In this document: positions 6,264 through 12,477 of the stretch, in pieces
Layout: every line of letters begins with the position of its first letter
Position numbering within the stretch: the stretch's first letter is position 1
DNA from: Brachybacterium sp.
Lineage (GTDB): Bacteria; Actinomycetota; Actinomycetes; Actinomycetales; Dermabacteraceae
Direction of reading: 5' to 3'
Length of the DNA stretch: 14,332 nt
NCBI GenBank assembly: GCA_027322375.1
Contig: DAHVRS010000220.1
Location: 1-14,332, forward strand
The notes under the pieces: model-generated
The model's database searches: none
What the model was told of the DNA's origin: nothing
The model's input: only the letters and a program-made list of their open reading frames with translations
Made by a program: the position numbers and the translations under genes

Positions 6264-7567
6264 GCACCGAAGGCGAGCAGGGTCTCCAGGAGCTGTCAGG
6301 GCTCGAGGAGCTGCTGGACCTCGTACGCGAGGACCTGGTGCGCAGCCCCGGCCCGATCGACGTGCCGCGGATCGTGCGGGTCCTGCGCCGGCAGGGCCGA
6401 GTTCTCGGCGCGGCGGCGACCCTCGAGCTCACCGCGCAACTCCGGGATCATGTGGACGGACTCGGCCCCCTCCAAGCCCTCGCCGTCCCCGGCGTGACCG
6501 ACCTGCTGGTCAACGACGACGGGACCGTGTGGGTCGATGACGCAGACGGCCTGCACCGCACCGCGCTGCGGCTCGGCCCCGCTCAGGCGCGCGAGCTCGC
6601 GGTGCGGCTCGCGACCTCCGGCGGGCGACGCCTGGACGATGCGGTGCCGTGGGTGGATGCCCACCTCCCCTCCGGGATCCGCTTCCACGCCGTGCTGCCG
6701 CCGCTCTCCCCCGGAGGGGCGATCATCTCCCTGCGCCTGCCCGCCGCCCAGCGCCTCGACCTCGCCGACCTTCAAGCGCTCGGCGCGTTCACCCCGGCGG
6801 CGCGCGCGGTGCTCGATGCGATCGTCGCCGCCCGGGTGCCGTTCCTGGTCACCGGTGGGACCGGCACCGGGAAGTCGACTCTGCTGGCCGCGATGCTCGC
6901 CACCGCTCCACCCACCGAGCGGCTCGTGGTGGTCGAGGACGTCCTCGAGCTCGCGATCGACCACCCGCATGTGGTGCACCTGCAGTCCCGCCATCCCAAC
7001 AGCGAGGGTGCCGGCGCCGTGGACCTCACCGCGCTCGTGCGCCAGAGCCTGCGCATGCGGCCGGACCGGATCGTGCTCGGCGAGTGCCGCGGCGCGGAGG
7101 TGCGGGAGCTGCTGCAGGCCCTGAACACCGGGCATGAGGGAGGCTGCGGCACCGTCCACGCGAACACCGCCGCAGACGTCCCCGCCCGGCTCGAGGCGCT
7201 CGGCGCGCTCGGCGGCCTCGACAGGTCAGCGCTCGCCACTCAGGTCGCGAGCGCGCTGCAGGTCGTGGTCCATCTGGGCCGGCACGACGGGGTGCGCCGG
7301 CTCGAGGAGATCGCGCTGCTCGAGCGCACGGCCGACGGCACGCTCACCGCCCGCACTGCCCTGCGCCCTGAGGGCGGGACTCTGCACGAGGAACCTGCCG
7401 CGGCGGCACTCGCTGACCGACTGCGCTGCAGTGTCGAGCTGTCGCCATCGACCGCGTCCACCCGCACTGCGACGGGGAGCCTCCGCCCCACGACCGGGCG
7501 CTCTCATATCCCGACCAAGCACGCGCGGACCGCGTCCGCGCCGCCCACGGGACGGAGAGCCGTGTGA
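6260..7567 (+). CDS. tadA: TadA/CpaF-type secretion ATPase (GspE superfamily)
   Basis: 435 residues. A helical N-terminal part (1-70) is followed by the CpaF-type domain and a RecA-like ATPase. Visible motifs are Walker A G-G-T-G-T-G-K-S-T (199-207), the Asp box V-V-E-D-V-L-E (224-230), Walker B I-V-L-G-E-C-R-G (271-278) and the His box G-H-E-G-G-C-G-T-V-H-A-N (291-302). All catalytic residues are intact. It should form a cytoplasmic hexamer driving assembly of the Flp-type fibre through the TadB/C platform. It overlaps ssd by ATGA at its start and the TadB/C gene by GTGA at its end. Odd point: homology to the family appears to stop near residue 390, and the last 45 or so residues are a Thr/Ser/Arg-rich tail unlike typical TadA ends. 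The other reading frame over 7417-7563, which continues into the next gene, has equally coding-like composition, so a frameshift near 7420-7440 is possible. Confidence 0.93.
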   Translation: MSTEGEQGLQELSGLEELLDLVREDLVRSPGPIDVPRIVRVLRRQGRVLGAAATLELTAQLRDHVDGLGPLQALAVPGVTDLLVNDDGTVWVDDADGLHRTALRLGPAQARELAVRLATSGGRRLDDAVPWVDAHLPSGIRFHAVLPPLSPGGAIISLRLPAAQRLDLADLQALGAFTPAARAVLDAIVAARVPFLVTGGTGTGKSTLLAAMLATAPPTERLVVVEDVLELAIDHPHVVHLQSRHPNSEGAGAVDLTALVRQSLRMRPDRIVLGECRGAEVRELLQALNTGHEGGCGTVHANTAADVPARLEALGALGGLDRSALATQVASALQVVVHLGRHDGVRRLEEIALLERTADGTLTARTALRPEGGTLHEEPAAAALADRLRCSVELSPSTASTRTATGSLRPTTGRSHIPTKHARTASAPPTGRRAV

Positions 7568-8688
7568 GCCTCCCGTCTGGCCTGCCTCTCCTCCCCGTCC
7601 TGCTCTGCCTGCTCGGCGCGGGGCTCGCCGTCACCTGGGTGCTCGCCCCGCCTGGCGCGCCCGCCGCGCCCTCCCCCAGCTCCGCACGTCGGGCTCGGGA
7701 GCCTCTGCCGGGGGTGCTCGAGACGGCACGTCTGGTCGAACAGCTCGCGACCGTGCTCGCCACCGGCACCGGACTGCGGCAGGCCTGGGCGGCGATGGCC
7801 TCCGTCCTTCCCGACGGGGAGCTGCGCGACCTCGCTCGCGCCGCCGCGGCAGGTGCACCCCCGCACCGCGCCGCCTCCCCGCGCCTGCGCGATACCGAGA
7901 TGATCACCTCGCTCGCGACCGCGCTCGCGGTGTGCGAACGGACCGGCGCCCCGACCGCCGGGATGCTGCAGCACCTCGCGGATGCGCTGCGCGACCTGCA
8001 CGATGCCGCCCAGGCGCGGCGCAGTGCTTTCACAGGACCGCGCTCGACTGCACGGATCCTGCTCGTCCTGCCCGCCGCCGGGCTCGGACTCGGGATGCTG
8101 CTGGGCGGGGATCCGCTGCGCCTGCTCGCGACCACGCCGACGGGCCGGCTCCTCACCCTCGCCGGGGCTGCGCTGACGGTGCTCGGCTGGTGGTGGATGC
8201 AGCGCCTCATCGCGAACGCCGACCCTCCCCACCGCCACCGCGTCGATCCCTCCGTGGTGCTCGAGCTGGTCGCCGGCGCTCTCGAGTCCGGGCTGCCGCT
8301 CGCCCACGCCGTCGGCGCCGTCGCGGCCGCCCTGCCACCCGGCGCGGAGGAGGCCGCGGACCTCGAGAGGCTCGCCGGGGCGCTCACCGCCGGCCTGCCT
8401 GCCGAGCTCGGCTCCCGCCACCTCGGAGCGGACCTCGCGCCGCTGGGCCGCTCCGCTGTGCTCGCCGAGTCCACCGGCGCGGACCTCGCCCATGTGCTGC
8501 GCTCCGCGGCGCGAGATGCGCGCCGCGCTCGGGCGAGAGAGGCGGAGGTGCGCGCGGCACAGCTCGCGGTGCGTCTCGTGCTGCCCACCGGGCTCGCGCT
8601 GCTGCCCGCCTTCGTCGCCCTCGGGATCGTGCCCACCGTGATCTCGCTGCTCGGCGGCGCCCTCTCCCTCGGCCCCGGCACGGACTGA
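7564..8688 (+). CDS. Fused TadB-TadC-like inner-membrane platform protein (two T2SSF-like domains)
   Basis: 374 residues with two repeats of the T2SSF (GspF) type. First half: a membrane helix (about 8-28), a cytoplasmic helical bundle (about 52-150) including L-V-E-Q-L-A-T-V-L-A-T-G-T-G-L and A-V-C-E-R-T-G-A-P-T, then two membrane helices (about 163-182 and 194-214). Second half: a cytoplasmic bundle (about 229-325) including L-E-L-V-A-G-A-L-E-S-G-L-P-L and L-A-E-S-T-G-A-D-L, then a long hydrophobic end (about 335-366) with V-L-P-T-G-L-A-L-L-P-A-F-V-A-L-G, as seen at the end of actinobacterial TadC. Usually these are two separate genes, such as Rv3658c and Rv3657c. The start is GTG at 7564, 6 nt after a GGAG, overlapping the tadA stop as GTGA. 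It should be the membrane partner of TadA. No stop or frameshift is seen between the halves. The fusion reading is inference from motif repetition. Confidence 0.85.
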   Translation: MSLPSGLPLLPVLLCLLGAGLAVTWVLAPPGAPAAPSPSSARRAREPLPGVLETARLVEQLATVLATGTGLRQAWAAMASVLPDGELRDLARAAAAGAPPHRAASPRLRDTEMITSLATALAVCERTGAPTAGMLQHLADALRDLHDAAQARRSAFTGPRSTARILLVLPAAGLGLGMLLGGDPLRLLATTPTGRLLTLAGAALTVLGWWWMQRLIANADPPHRHRVDPSVVLELVAGALESGLPLAHAVGAVAAALPPGAEEAADLERLAGALTAGLPAELGSRHLGADLAPLGRSAVLAESTGADLAHVLRSAARDARRARAREAEVRAAQLAVRLVLPTGLALLPAFVALGIVPTVISLLGGALSLGPGTD

Positions 8689-8848
8689 GCACCAGCAACC
8701 GGGAGATCCCGGTGCGGCGGCCACGAGGCCGTCGACCCCGCGACGGCACCCGTCGTCGCATCCCTGCGACGGCACCCGCTGTCGCGGTCCGACGGCCCTC
8801 GGGCCGCACCGGGCGGCATCCGCCGTCCACGACACGAAGGAGAAAACG
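8689..8848 (+). repeat. Hairpin- and repeat-rich 160-bp spacer before the pilin gene
   Basis: This is the only real gap inside the pilus operon. It holds two near-identical 20-nt direct repeats at 8740-8759 and 8766-8785 (period 26, differing at two positions), both beginning GCGACGGCACCCG. It also holds several perfect inverted repeats: CCGGGA/TCCCGG (8699-8712), GCCGTCG/CGACGGC (8728-8747), GCGACG/CGTCGC within the first direct repeat (8740-8759) and CGGCCC/GGGCCG (8793-8806). Some are mutually exclusive. The region may act as an attenuator, a processing site or a 3'-end stabiliser between the machine genes and the pilin genes. No -10-like box stands out. Confidence 0.6.
8837..8842 (+). promoter_or_regulatory. 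Strong Shine-Dalgarno of the DUF4244 pilin gene
   Basis: AAGGAG sits 6 nt before the ATG at 8849, in an A-rich stretch that stands out in this GC-rich region. It is one of the best ribosome sites in the window and suggests high expression of the small pilin-like protein. Confidence 0.8.
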
Positions 8849-9049
8849 ATGACCTGCACGAGAGAACGCCTGCGCCGAGCGGCGCAGCGCGTCTGGCACG
8901 GCGAGGCCGGCGCCTCGACCGCCGAGTACGCGATCACGGTCCTGGCCGCCTGCGGTTTCGCCGCGGTTCTGGTGGCCCTGCTGGCCTCCGGCGAGGTGCG
9001 CGAGATCCTGCTGGGCATCATCACCTCGGCCCTGTCCAAGGGGTCCTGA
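8849..9049 (+). CDS. DUF4244-family Flp-like mini-pilin
   Basis: 66 residues. A basic N-terminus (1-17) is followed by G-A-S-T-A-E-Y-A (21-28) and a hydrophobic helix (about 28-48), then a short amphipathic end. This is the type IV/Flp prepilin plan: cleavage after Gly21 would leave Ala at +1, Glu26 at +5 and Tyr27 at +6, which are the conserved Glu and Tyr of Flp pilins. Actinobacterial proteins of this kind are grouped as DUF4244 (M. tuberculosis Rv3656c is the syntenic relative). It is probably the major subunit of the surface fibre, exported by the TadA/TadBC machine and matured by a prepilin peptidase encoded elsewhere. It has its own strong Shine-Dalgarno and a 160-bp upstream spacer. 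Its TGA overlaps the next ATG by one base (TGATG). Confidence 0.88.
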   Translation: MTCTRERLRRAAQRVWHGEAGASTAEYAITVLAACGFAAVLVALLASGEVREILLGIITSALSKGS

Positions 9050-9444
9050 TGCCGCGGTCCGCCCGGTCGTCCCGTCTGCGGGACGACCGGGGGTCCGCCA
9101 CCGCGGAGACCGCGATCGTGCTGCCGGTCGTGGTGGTCATGGTGGTGGTCGTGCTGCTGACGGGGGCGGGCCTGGGAGCGCAGCTGCGTCTGGAAGGGGC
9201 GGCGCGCGGCGCGGCCCGGGAGCTGGCGCGCGGGGAGGATCCCGCCGCGGCGGTCGCGGTCGCCGAGAGGATCGGCGGGGACGGCACGCAGGTGCAGGTC
9301 ACGACCGCTGGCGCCTGGGTGCGGGTCGAGACCACCCGCACTCTCCACGCCCCTGCCGGCGTGCTGGGCGGAGCGACCTGGTCCCTCAGCGCCGATGCAG
9401 AAGCCAGGCGTGAGCCACAGCTGCTCGACGGGGGCGCGCCGTGA
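9049..9444 (+). CDS. tadE: TadE-like pseudopilin
   Basis: 131 residues. An Arg-rich N-terminus with R-G-S-A-T-A-E-T-A (14-22) runs into a very hydrophobic Val-rich helix (about 22-42), followed by a small soluble domain. The G-S-A-T-A-E arrangement puts Glu20 at +5 after a possible cut at Gly15, as in TadE minor pilins that are processed by the prepilin peptidase. TadE proteins are thought to be minor fibre or assembly components; the M. tuberculosis counterpart is Rv3655c. The soluble part (about 45-125) is Ala/Gly/Arg-rich with alternating charged strands and has no cysteines. The start ATG overlaps the pilin stop by one base and has no strong Shine-Dalgarno, so translation probably depends on the upstream gene. 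The stop overlaps the next gene as GTGA. Confidence 0.87.
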   Translation: MPRSARSSRLRDDRGSATAETAIVLPVVVVMVVVVLLTGAGLGAQLRLEGAARGAARELARGEDPAAAVAVAERIGGDGTQVQVTTAGAWVRVETTRTLHAPAGVLGGATWSLSADAEARREPQLLDGGAP

Positions 9445-9803
9445 GCACCGGCGGCGCGGCGGTGCTCGCCTGGACCGGCGCCACGACCACGATGGTCGCG
9501 GCGCTCGCCCTGCTCGGCACGGTCCTGCTCGCCCAGGCCCAGGCGGAGACCGCCGCGGACCTCGCCTCCCTCGCCGCGGCCGACGCTCTCGCCATCACCT
9601 CCCCAGCGCCCTGCAGCATCGCCGCCGAGGTCGCCTCCCGCAACGGTGCACGCCTCTCCGACTGTGCGGTGGACGGCGAGGACGTGAGGGTGCGGGTCGA
9701 GGTCGACGCTTCGCCCCTGCCCCCGGTCGGCGCCCGTTCCCGCGCCGGGCCCGGGCCCGTCGAGCTGGGCGACGTCGGCCCTGACGCTGAGGCGCCACCG
9801 TGA
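9441..9803 (+). CDS. Second TadE/TadG-like protein (Rv3654c type)
   Basis: 120 residues starting at GTG 9441, which overlaps the tadE stop as GTGA. The N-terminal helix (about 9-33) is followed by the A-E-T-A-A-D-L-A-S-L-A-A-A-D-A-L segment (35-50), characteristic of the actinobacterial 'helicase/secretion neighbourhood TadE-like' family, in which this helix continues out of the membrane. Two cysteines (58 and 75) could form a disulfide. The rest is a short beta-like segment (V-R-V-R-V-E-V-D-A) and a Pro/Gly-rich tail. It probably takes part in fibre assembly with TadE. Unlike TadE and the pilin, it lacks a clear basic leader with a Gly cut site, so processing is less certain. It is the last gene of the operon; the helicase gene ends 74 nt further on, on the other strand. 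Confidence 0.83.
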   Translation: MSTGGAAVLAWTGATTTMVAALALLGTVLLAQAQAETAADLASLAAADALAITSPAPCSIAAEVASRNGARLSDCAVDGEDVRVRVEVDASPLPPVGARSRAGPGPVELGDVGPDAEAPP

Positions 9804-9819
9804 GCCGCACGGAGAAGAG

Positions 9820-9870
9820 CGCTGACAAGGACACCGCTGTCAGCGGCTGCCCTGCGGCGAGGGCTGCCGC
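9820..9870. terminator. Hairpins between the convergent pilus operon and helicase gene
   Basis: The 74-bp convergent gap holds a perfect 8-bp stem, CGCTGACA (9820-9827) with TGTCAGCG (9838-9845) around a 10-nt loop. A second pairing follows, either GCGGC/GCCGC (9854-9858 with 9866-9870) or GCCCT/AGGGC (9849-9853 with 9860-9864). No T-runs are present. The position makes two-way termination the simplest explanation. Confidence 0.55.
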
Positions 9871-9877
9871 GCCGGTC

Positions 9878-12379
9878 TCACTCGTGCAGCAGCGCCAGCA
9901 GCCGCACGGCCTGCGCCTTGGACAGCGGCTCGTTGCCGTTGCCGCACTTCGGGGAGACCACGCAGGCGGGGCAGCCGGCCGCGCAGGAGCACTCGGCGAT
10001 CATGTCCGCGGTCGCCCGCACCCAGGCCGCGGCGTCGTCGGCCCCGCGCTCGGCGAAGCCGGCCCCTCCCGGCGCCCCGTCGTACACGAAGATCGTCGGC
10101 TCGCCCGTGTCCTCGTGCTGGGCGGCGGAGAGCCCGCCGATGTCCCAGCGGTCGCAGGTCGCCAGCAGCGGCAGCATCGAGATCGCGGCATGCTCGGCGG
10201 CGTGCAGCGCGCCGGGAAGCTCCTCGCCGGGGATCTCCGCGGCGTCGGTCCGCTCGCGCGGCACCACCCACCACACCGCCTTCGTGGTGAGAGTGCGGGG
10301 CGGCAGGTCCAGCGGGTGCTGGGCGAGGACGGCCTGGGTGTACACGTCCCGGACCTGGTACCCGGTGACCTGATCGGTGACGTCCACGGTTCCGAAGCAC
10401 AGCCGCACCCCGTTCGCCCATGGCGTCTCCCGGTCCACCTGGCGGATCTTCAGCGTGGAGGCGGTCTGCGGATGGGTGGTGTGCAGCGGGTCCTCGCGGT
10501 GCACGAAGGCGACCGCCTGCTCCACATCCAGGTGGTCCACCACGAAGCTGCGCCCCTGGTGGAGGTAGACCGCGCCGTCGTGGACCTGCGTGTGGGCGCT
10601 CGCCGCATCGACCGTCCCCAGCAGCGAGCCGGTGGCCTGCTCGACGATCCGCACCGGCTCCCCGCCGCTGCCGCGCAGATCGGTGAGCTCGTGCGCGGAC
10701 TCCGTCATGGTCCAGTACCAGCCGGTGGGGCGGGAGCGCAGCACGCCGCGGGCCGCGAGGGTGGTGAGCAGCTCCCGAGCGGTGGGGCCGAAGATGCCCT
10801 CCTCCCCGTCACGGATCGCGAGCTCGGACGCGGCCGCGCACAGGTGCGGGGTCATCACGTAGGGGTTGCCGGGGTCGAACACGGCCGCCTCCACCTCGGC
10901 GCCGAAGACGGTCTCGGGATGGTGGACCACGTAGGTGTCCAGCGGATCCTCGCGGGCGACGAACAGGGCGAGCGCCCCACCGTCGGCGTCCTGGCGTCGG
11001 CCCGCGCGACCGATCTGCTGCCACAGGGAGGCGCGCGTGCCGGGCCAGCCCGCGACCACCACCGCGTCCAGGCCCGCGATGTCGATGCCGAGCTCGAGCG
11101 CGTTCGTGGAGGCGAGCGCCGTCAGCTCTCCGGAGCGCAGCGCGTCCTCCAGCTCACGCCGCTCCCGGGCCAGATATCCGCCGCGGTAGGCGGCGATGCG
11201 GCTCGCGCGATCTGCGAGCCCGGGCGAGACCTCCTGCTCCGCCTTCTGGGTGAGCAGGCGCTTGGCGGAGGAGGAGACGAGCTCCGCGCCGCGGCGCGAG
11301 CGGGCGAAGACGAGGGTCTGCACATCGCGCTCGACGAGGTCGGCGAGCAGCGCCCCCGCCTCCGTCGTCGCCGAGCGGCGCAGCGGATCCTCGCTGCGCT
11401 CCCCGTCCCCCGCTGTCTCTTCCGTCCCCGAGTCGGCACCTGCGCCTGCGTCGGTGACGCCGTCGGCGTCGCGCACGTACCTGTCGGCAGCGGAGCGCTG
11501 CGGGCCGCGCCCGGTCTCCTCCCAGCGGGCGGGGTCGCCGCGGCCGTCGACACGGGTGCGGGTGCCCGGCTCCCACAGCCCGATCGTGAGCCCCGCGCGG
11601 GGCGAGCCGTCCTCGGTGACCGCGACGACGTCCCGGCCGATCAGCCGCGAGGCGGACAGCTCCGGGTTCGCGGTCGTGGCGGAGGCGAGGATGAAGGTGG
11701 GCTCTGCCCGGTAGTGGGAGGCGATCCGTCGCAGGCGCCGCACCACCATCGCGACATGGCTGCCGAACACGCCCCGATAGCTGTGGCACTCGTCGATCAC
11801 CACGTAGCGCAGCGCCCGGAAGAAGTGGGCCCACTGCTCGTGGCCGGGCAGGATCCCGAAGTGGAGCATGTCCGGGTTGGTGAGGACGATCGTGCCGTGG
11901 CGGCGCACCCAGCGGCGCTGTTCGGCCGGGGTGTCCCCGTCATACAGCGCCACCCGGGCGTCGCGGATCCCTGCGCCGTCGGCCATGGCGGTGATGTTGG
12001 TGAGCTGATCCCCGGCGAGCGCCTTCGTGGGCGAGAGATACAGGGCCGTCGCCCGGCGGGACTCCGGCTCGTACTCGCGCGCCCCGACGGCGGTGAGCAC
12101 CGGCAGCAGATAGGCGAGGGACTTGCCGGAGGCGGTGGCGGTGGCGAGCACCACATCCTGCCCGTCATGGGCGAGGCGTGCGGCCTGCTCCTGATGGATC
12201 CACGGCGCGGTGATGCCGCGGCCGGCGAGGTGGGTGATCAGGCGCGGGTCCGTCCACTCGGGGAAGGTGCCGCGGCGTCCCGCCCGGGCGGGCATCCGCT
12301 CGATGTGGGTGAGGCAGTCGCGGCGCATGAGCGGTGCGCAGAGATCGGCGAGGAGCTCGCCCGCCCTGCCAGCCCGCAT
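9878..12379 (-). CDS. DECH-box helicase with C-terminal DUF1998 zinc module (MrfA/YprA-like)
   Basis: 833 residues. Superfamily 2 motifs are all visible: motif I A-T-A-S-G-K-S (81-87), motif II D-E-C-H (196-199), motif III S-A-T (233-235), the A-L-E-L-G-I-D-I segment (427-434) and motif VI Q-Q-I-G-R-A-G-R-R (454-462). The C-terminus carries the DUF1998 signature: Y-D-G-A-P-G-G-A-G-F (766-775) and a cysteine cluster C-x-C-x3-C-x2-C-x5-C at 797-812 ending S-P-K-C-G-N-G-N, the zinc site of MrfA-type helicases. MrfA of Bacillus works in mitomycin-lesion repair; the actinobacterial relative is Rv3649. A 60-residue Asp/Gly/Thr-rich insertion (about 272-333) separates the RecA domains. The ATG at 12379 is chosen for its AGGAGGAG Shine-Dalgarno. 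The gene is convergent with the pilus operon and divergent from the methyltransferase. Confidence 0.92.
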   Translation of the reverse strand: MRAGRAGELLADLCAPLMRRDCLTHIERMPARAGRRGTFPEWTDPRLITHLAGRGITAPWIHQEQAARLAHDGQDVVLATATASGKSLAYLLPVLTAVGAREYEPESRRATALYLSPTKALAGDQLTNITAMADGAGIRDARVALYDGDTPAEQRRWVRRHGTIVLTNPDMLHFGILPGHEQWAHFFRALRYVVIDECHSYRGVFGSHVAMVVRRLRRIASHYRAEPTFILASATTANPELSASRLIGRDVVAVTEDGSPRAGLTIGLWEPGTRTRVDGRGDPARWEETGRGPQRSAADRYVRDADGVTDAGAGADSGTEETAGDGERSEDPLRRSATTEAGALLADLVERDVQTLVFARSRRGAELVSSSAKRLLTQKAEQEVSPGLADRASRIAAYRGGYLARERRELEDALRSGELTALASTNALELGIDIAGLDAVVVAGWPGTRASLWQQIGRAGRRQDADGGALALFVAREDPLDTYVVHHPETVFGAEVEAAVFDPGNPYVMTPHLCAAASELAIRDGEEGIFGPTARELLTTLAARGVLRSRPTGWYWTMTESAHELTDLRGSGGEPVRIVEQATGSLLGTVDAASAHTQVHDGAVYLHQGRSFVVDHLDVEQAVAFVHREDPLHTTHPQTASTLKIRQVDRETPWANGVRLCFGTVDVTDQVTGYQVRDVYTQAVLAQHPLDLPPRTLTTKAVWWVVPRERTDAAEIPGEELPGALHAAEHAAISMLPLLATCDRWDIGGLSAAQHEDTGEPTIFVYDGAPGGAGFAERGADDAAAWVRATADMIAECSCAAGCPACVVSPKCGNGNEPLSKAQAVRLLALLHE

Positions 12380-12387
12380 CCGTTCCG

Positions 12388-12395
12388 CTCCTCCT
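12388..12395 (-). promoter_or_regulatory. Shine-Dalgarno of the helicase gene
   Basis: On the minus strand this reads AGGAGGAG, 8 nt before the ATG at 12379. It decides the start; a longer reading from 12613 would run across the divergent methyltransferase promoter and add 78 residues of unlikely composition. Confidence 0.75.
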
Positions 12396-12464
12396 GCAGG
12401 TCCCGCGCACAGGGCCTGCACATCGTCCGCACCGCACCTGCGGTTCGCACCGAGGTCGCTGGGG

Positions 12465-12470
12465 CACAAT
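12465..12470 (+). promoter_or_regulatory. Candidate -10 box (CACAAT) for a leaderless methyltransferase mRNA
   Basis: CACAAT ends 7 nt before the ATG at 12478. There is no Shine-Dalgarno in the spacer. Its last two bases are shared with the opposite-strand TACGAT box at 12469-12474. Confidence 0.45.
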
Positions 12471-12474
12471 CGTA
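12469..12474 (-). promoter_or_regulatory. Candidate -10 box (TACGAT) for the helicase gene
   Basis: On the minus strand this reads TACGAT, predicting RNA start near 12462 and a leader of about 83 nt that carries the Shine-Dalgarno at 12388-12395. It overlaps the methyltransferase -10 box by two bases, so the two promoters may compete. The same hexamer is found before the DedA gene. Confidence 0.45.
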
Positions 12475-12477
12475 GCC

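Noticed and set aside
7504..9348. A 614-codon open frame on the minus strand across the TadB/C, pilin and tadE genes.
   Set aside because: It crosses three well-supported genes and the hairpin-rich spacer, has no recognisable domain and is Arg/Gly/Ala-rich, typical of antisense shadow frames.
9800..12475. An 891-codon open frame on the plus strand, opposite the helicase gene, starting at a GTG that overlaps the last pilus gene.
   Set aside because: It mirrors the helicase codons in a fixed antisense frame, a usual by-product of GC-rich third positions. Its translation is repetitive Gly/Arg/Val/His-rich with no motif, while the minus strand holds all helicase motifs.
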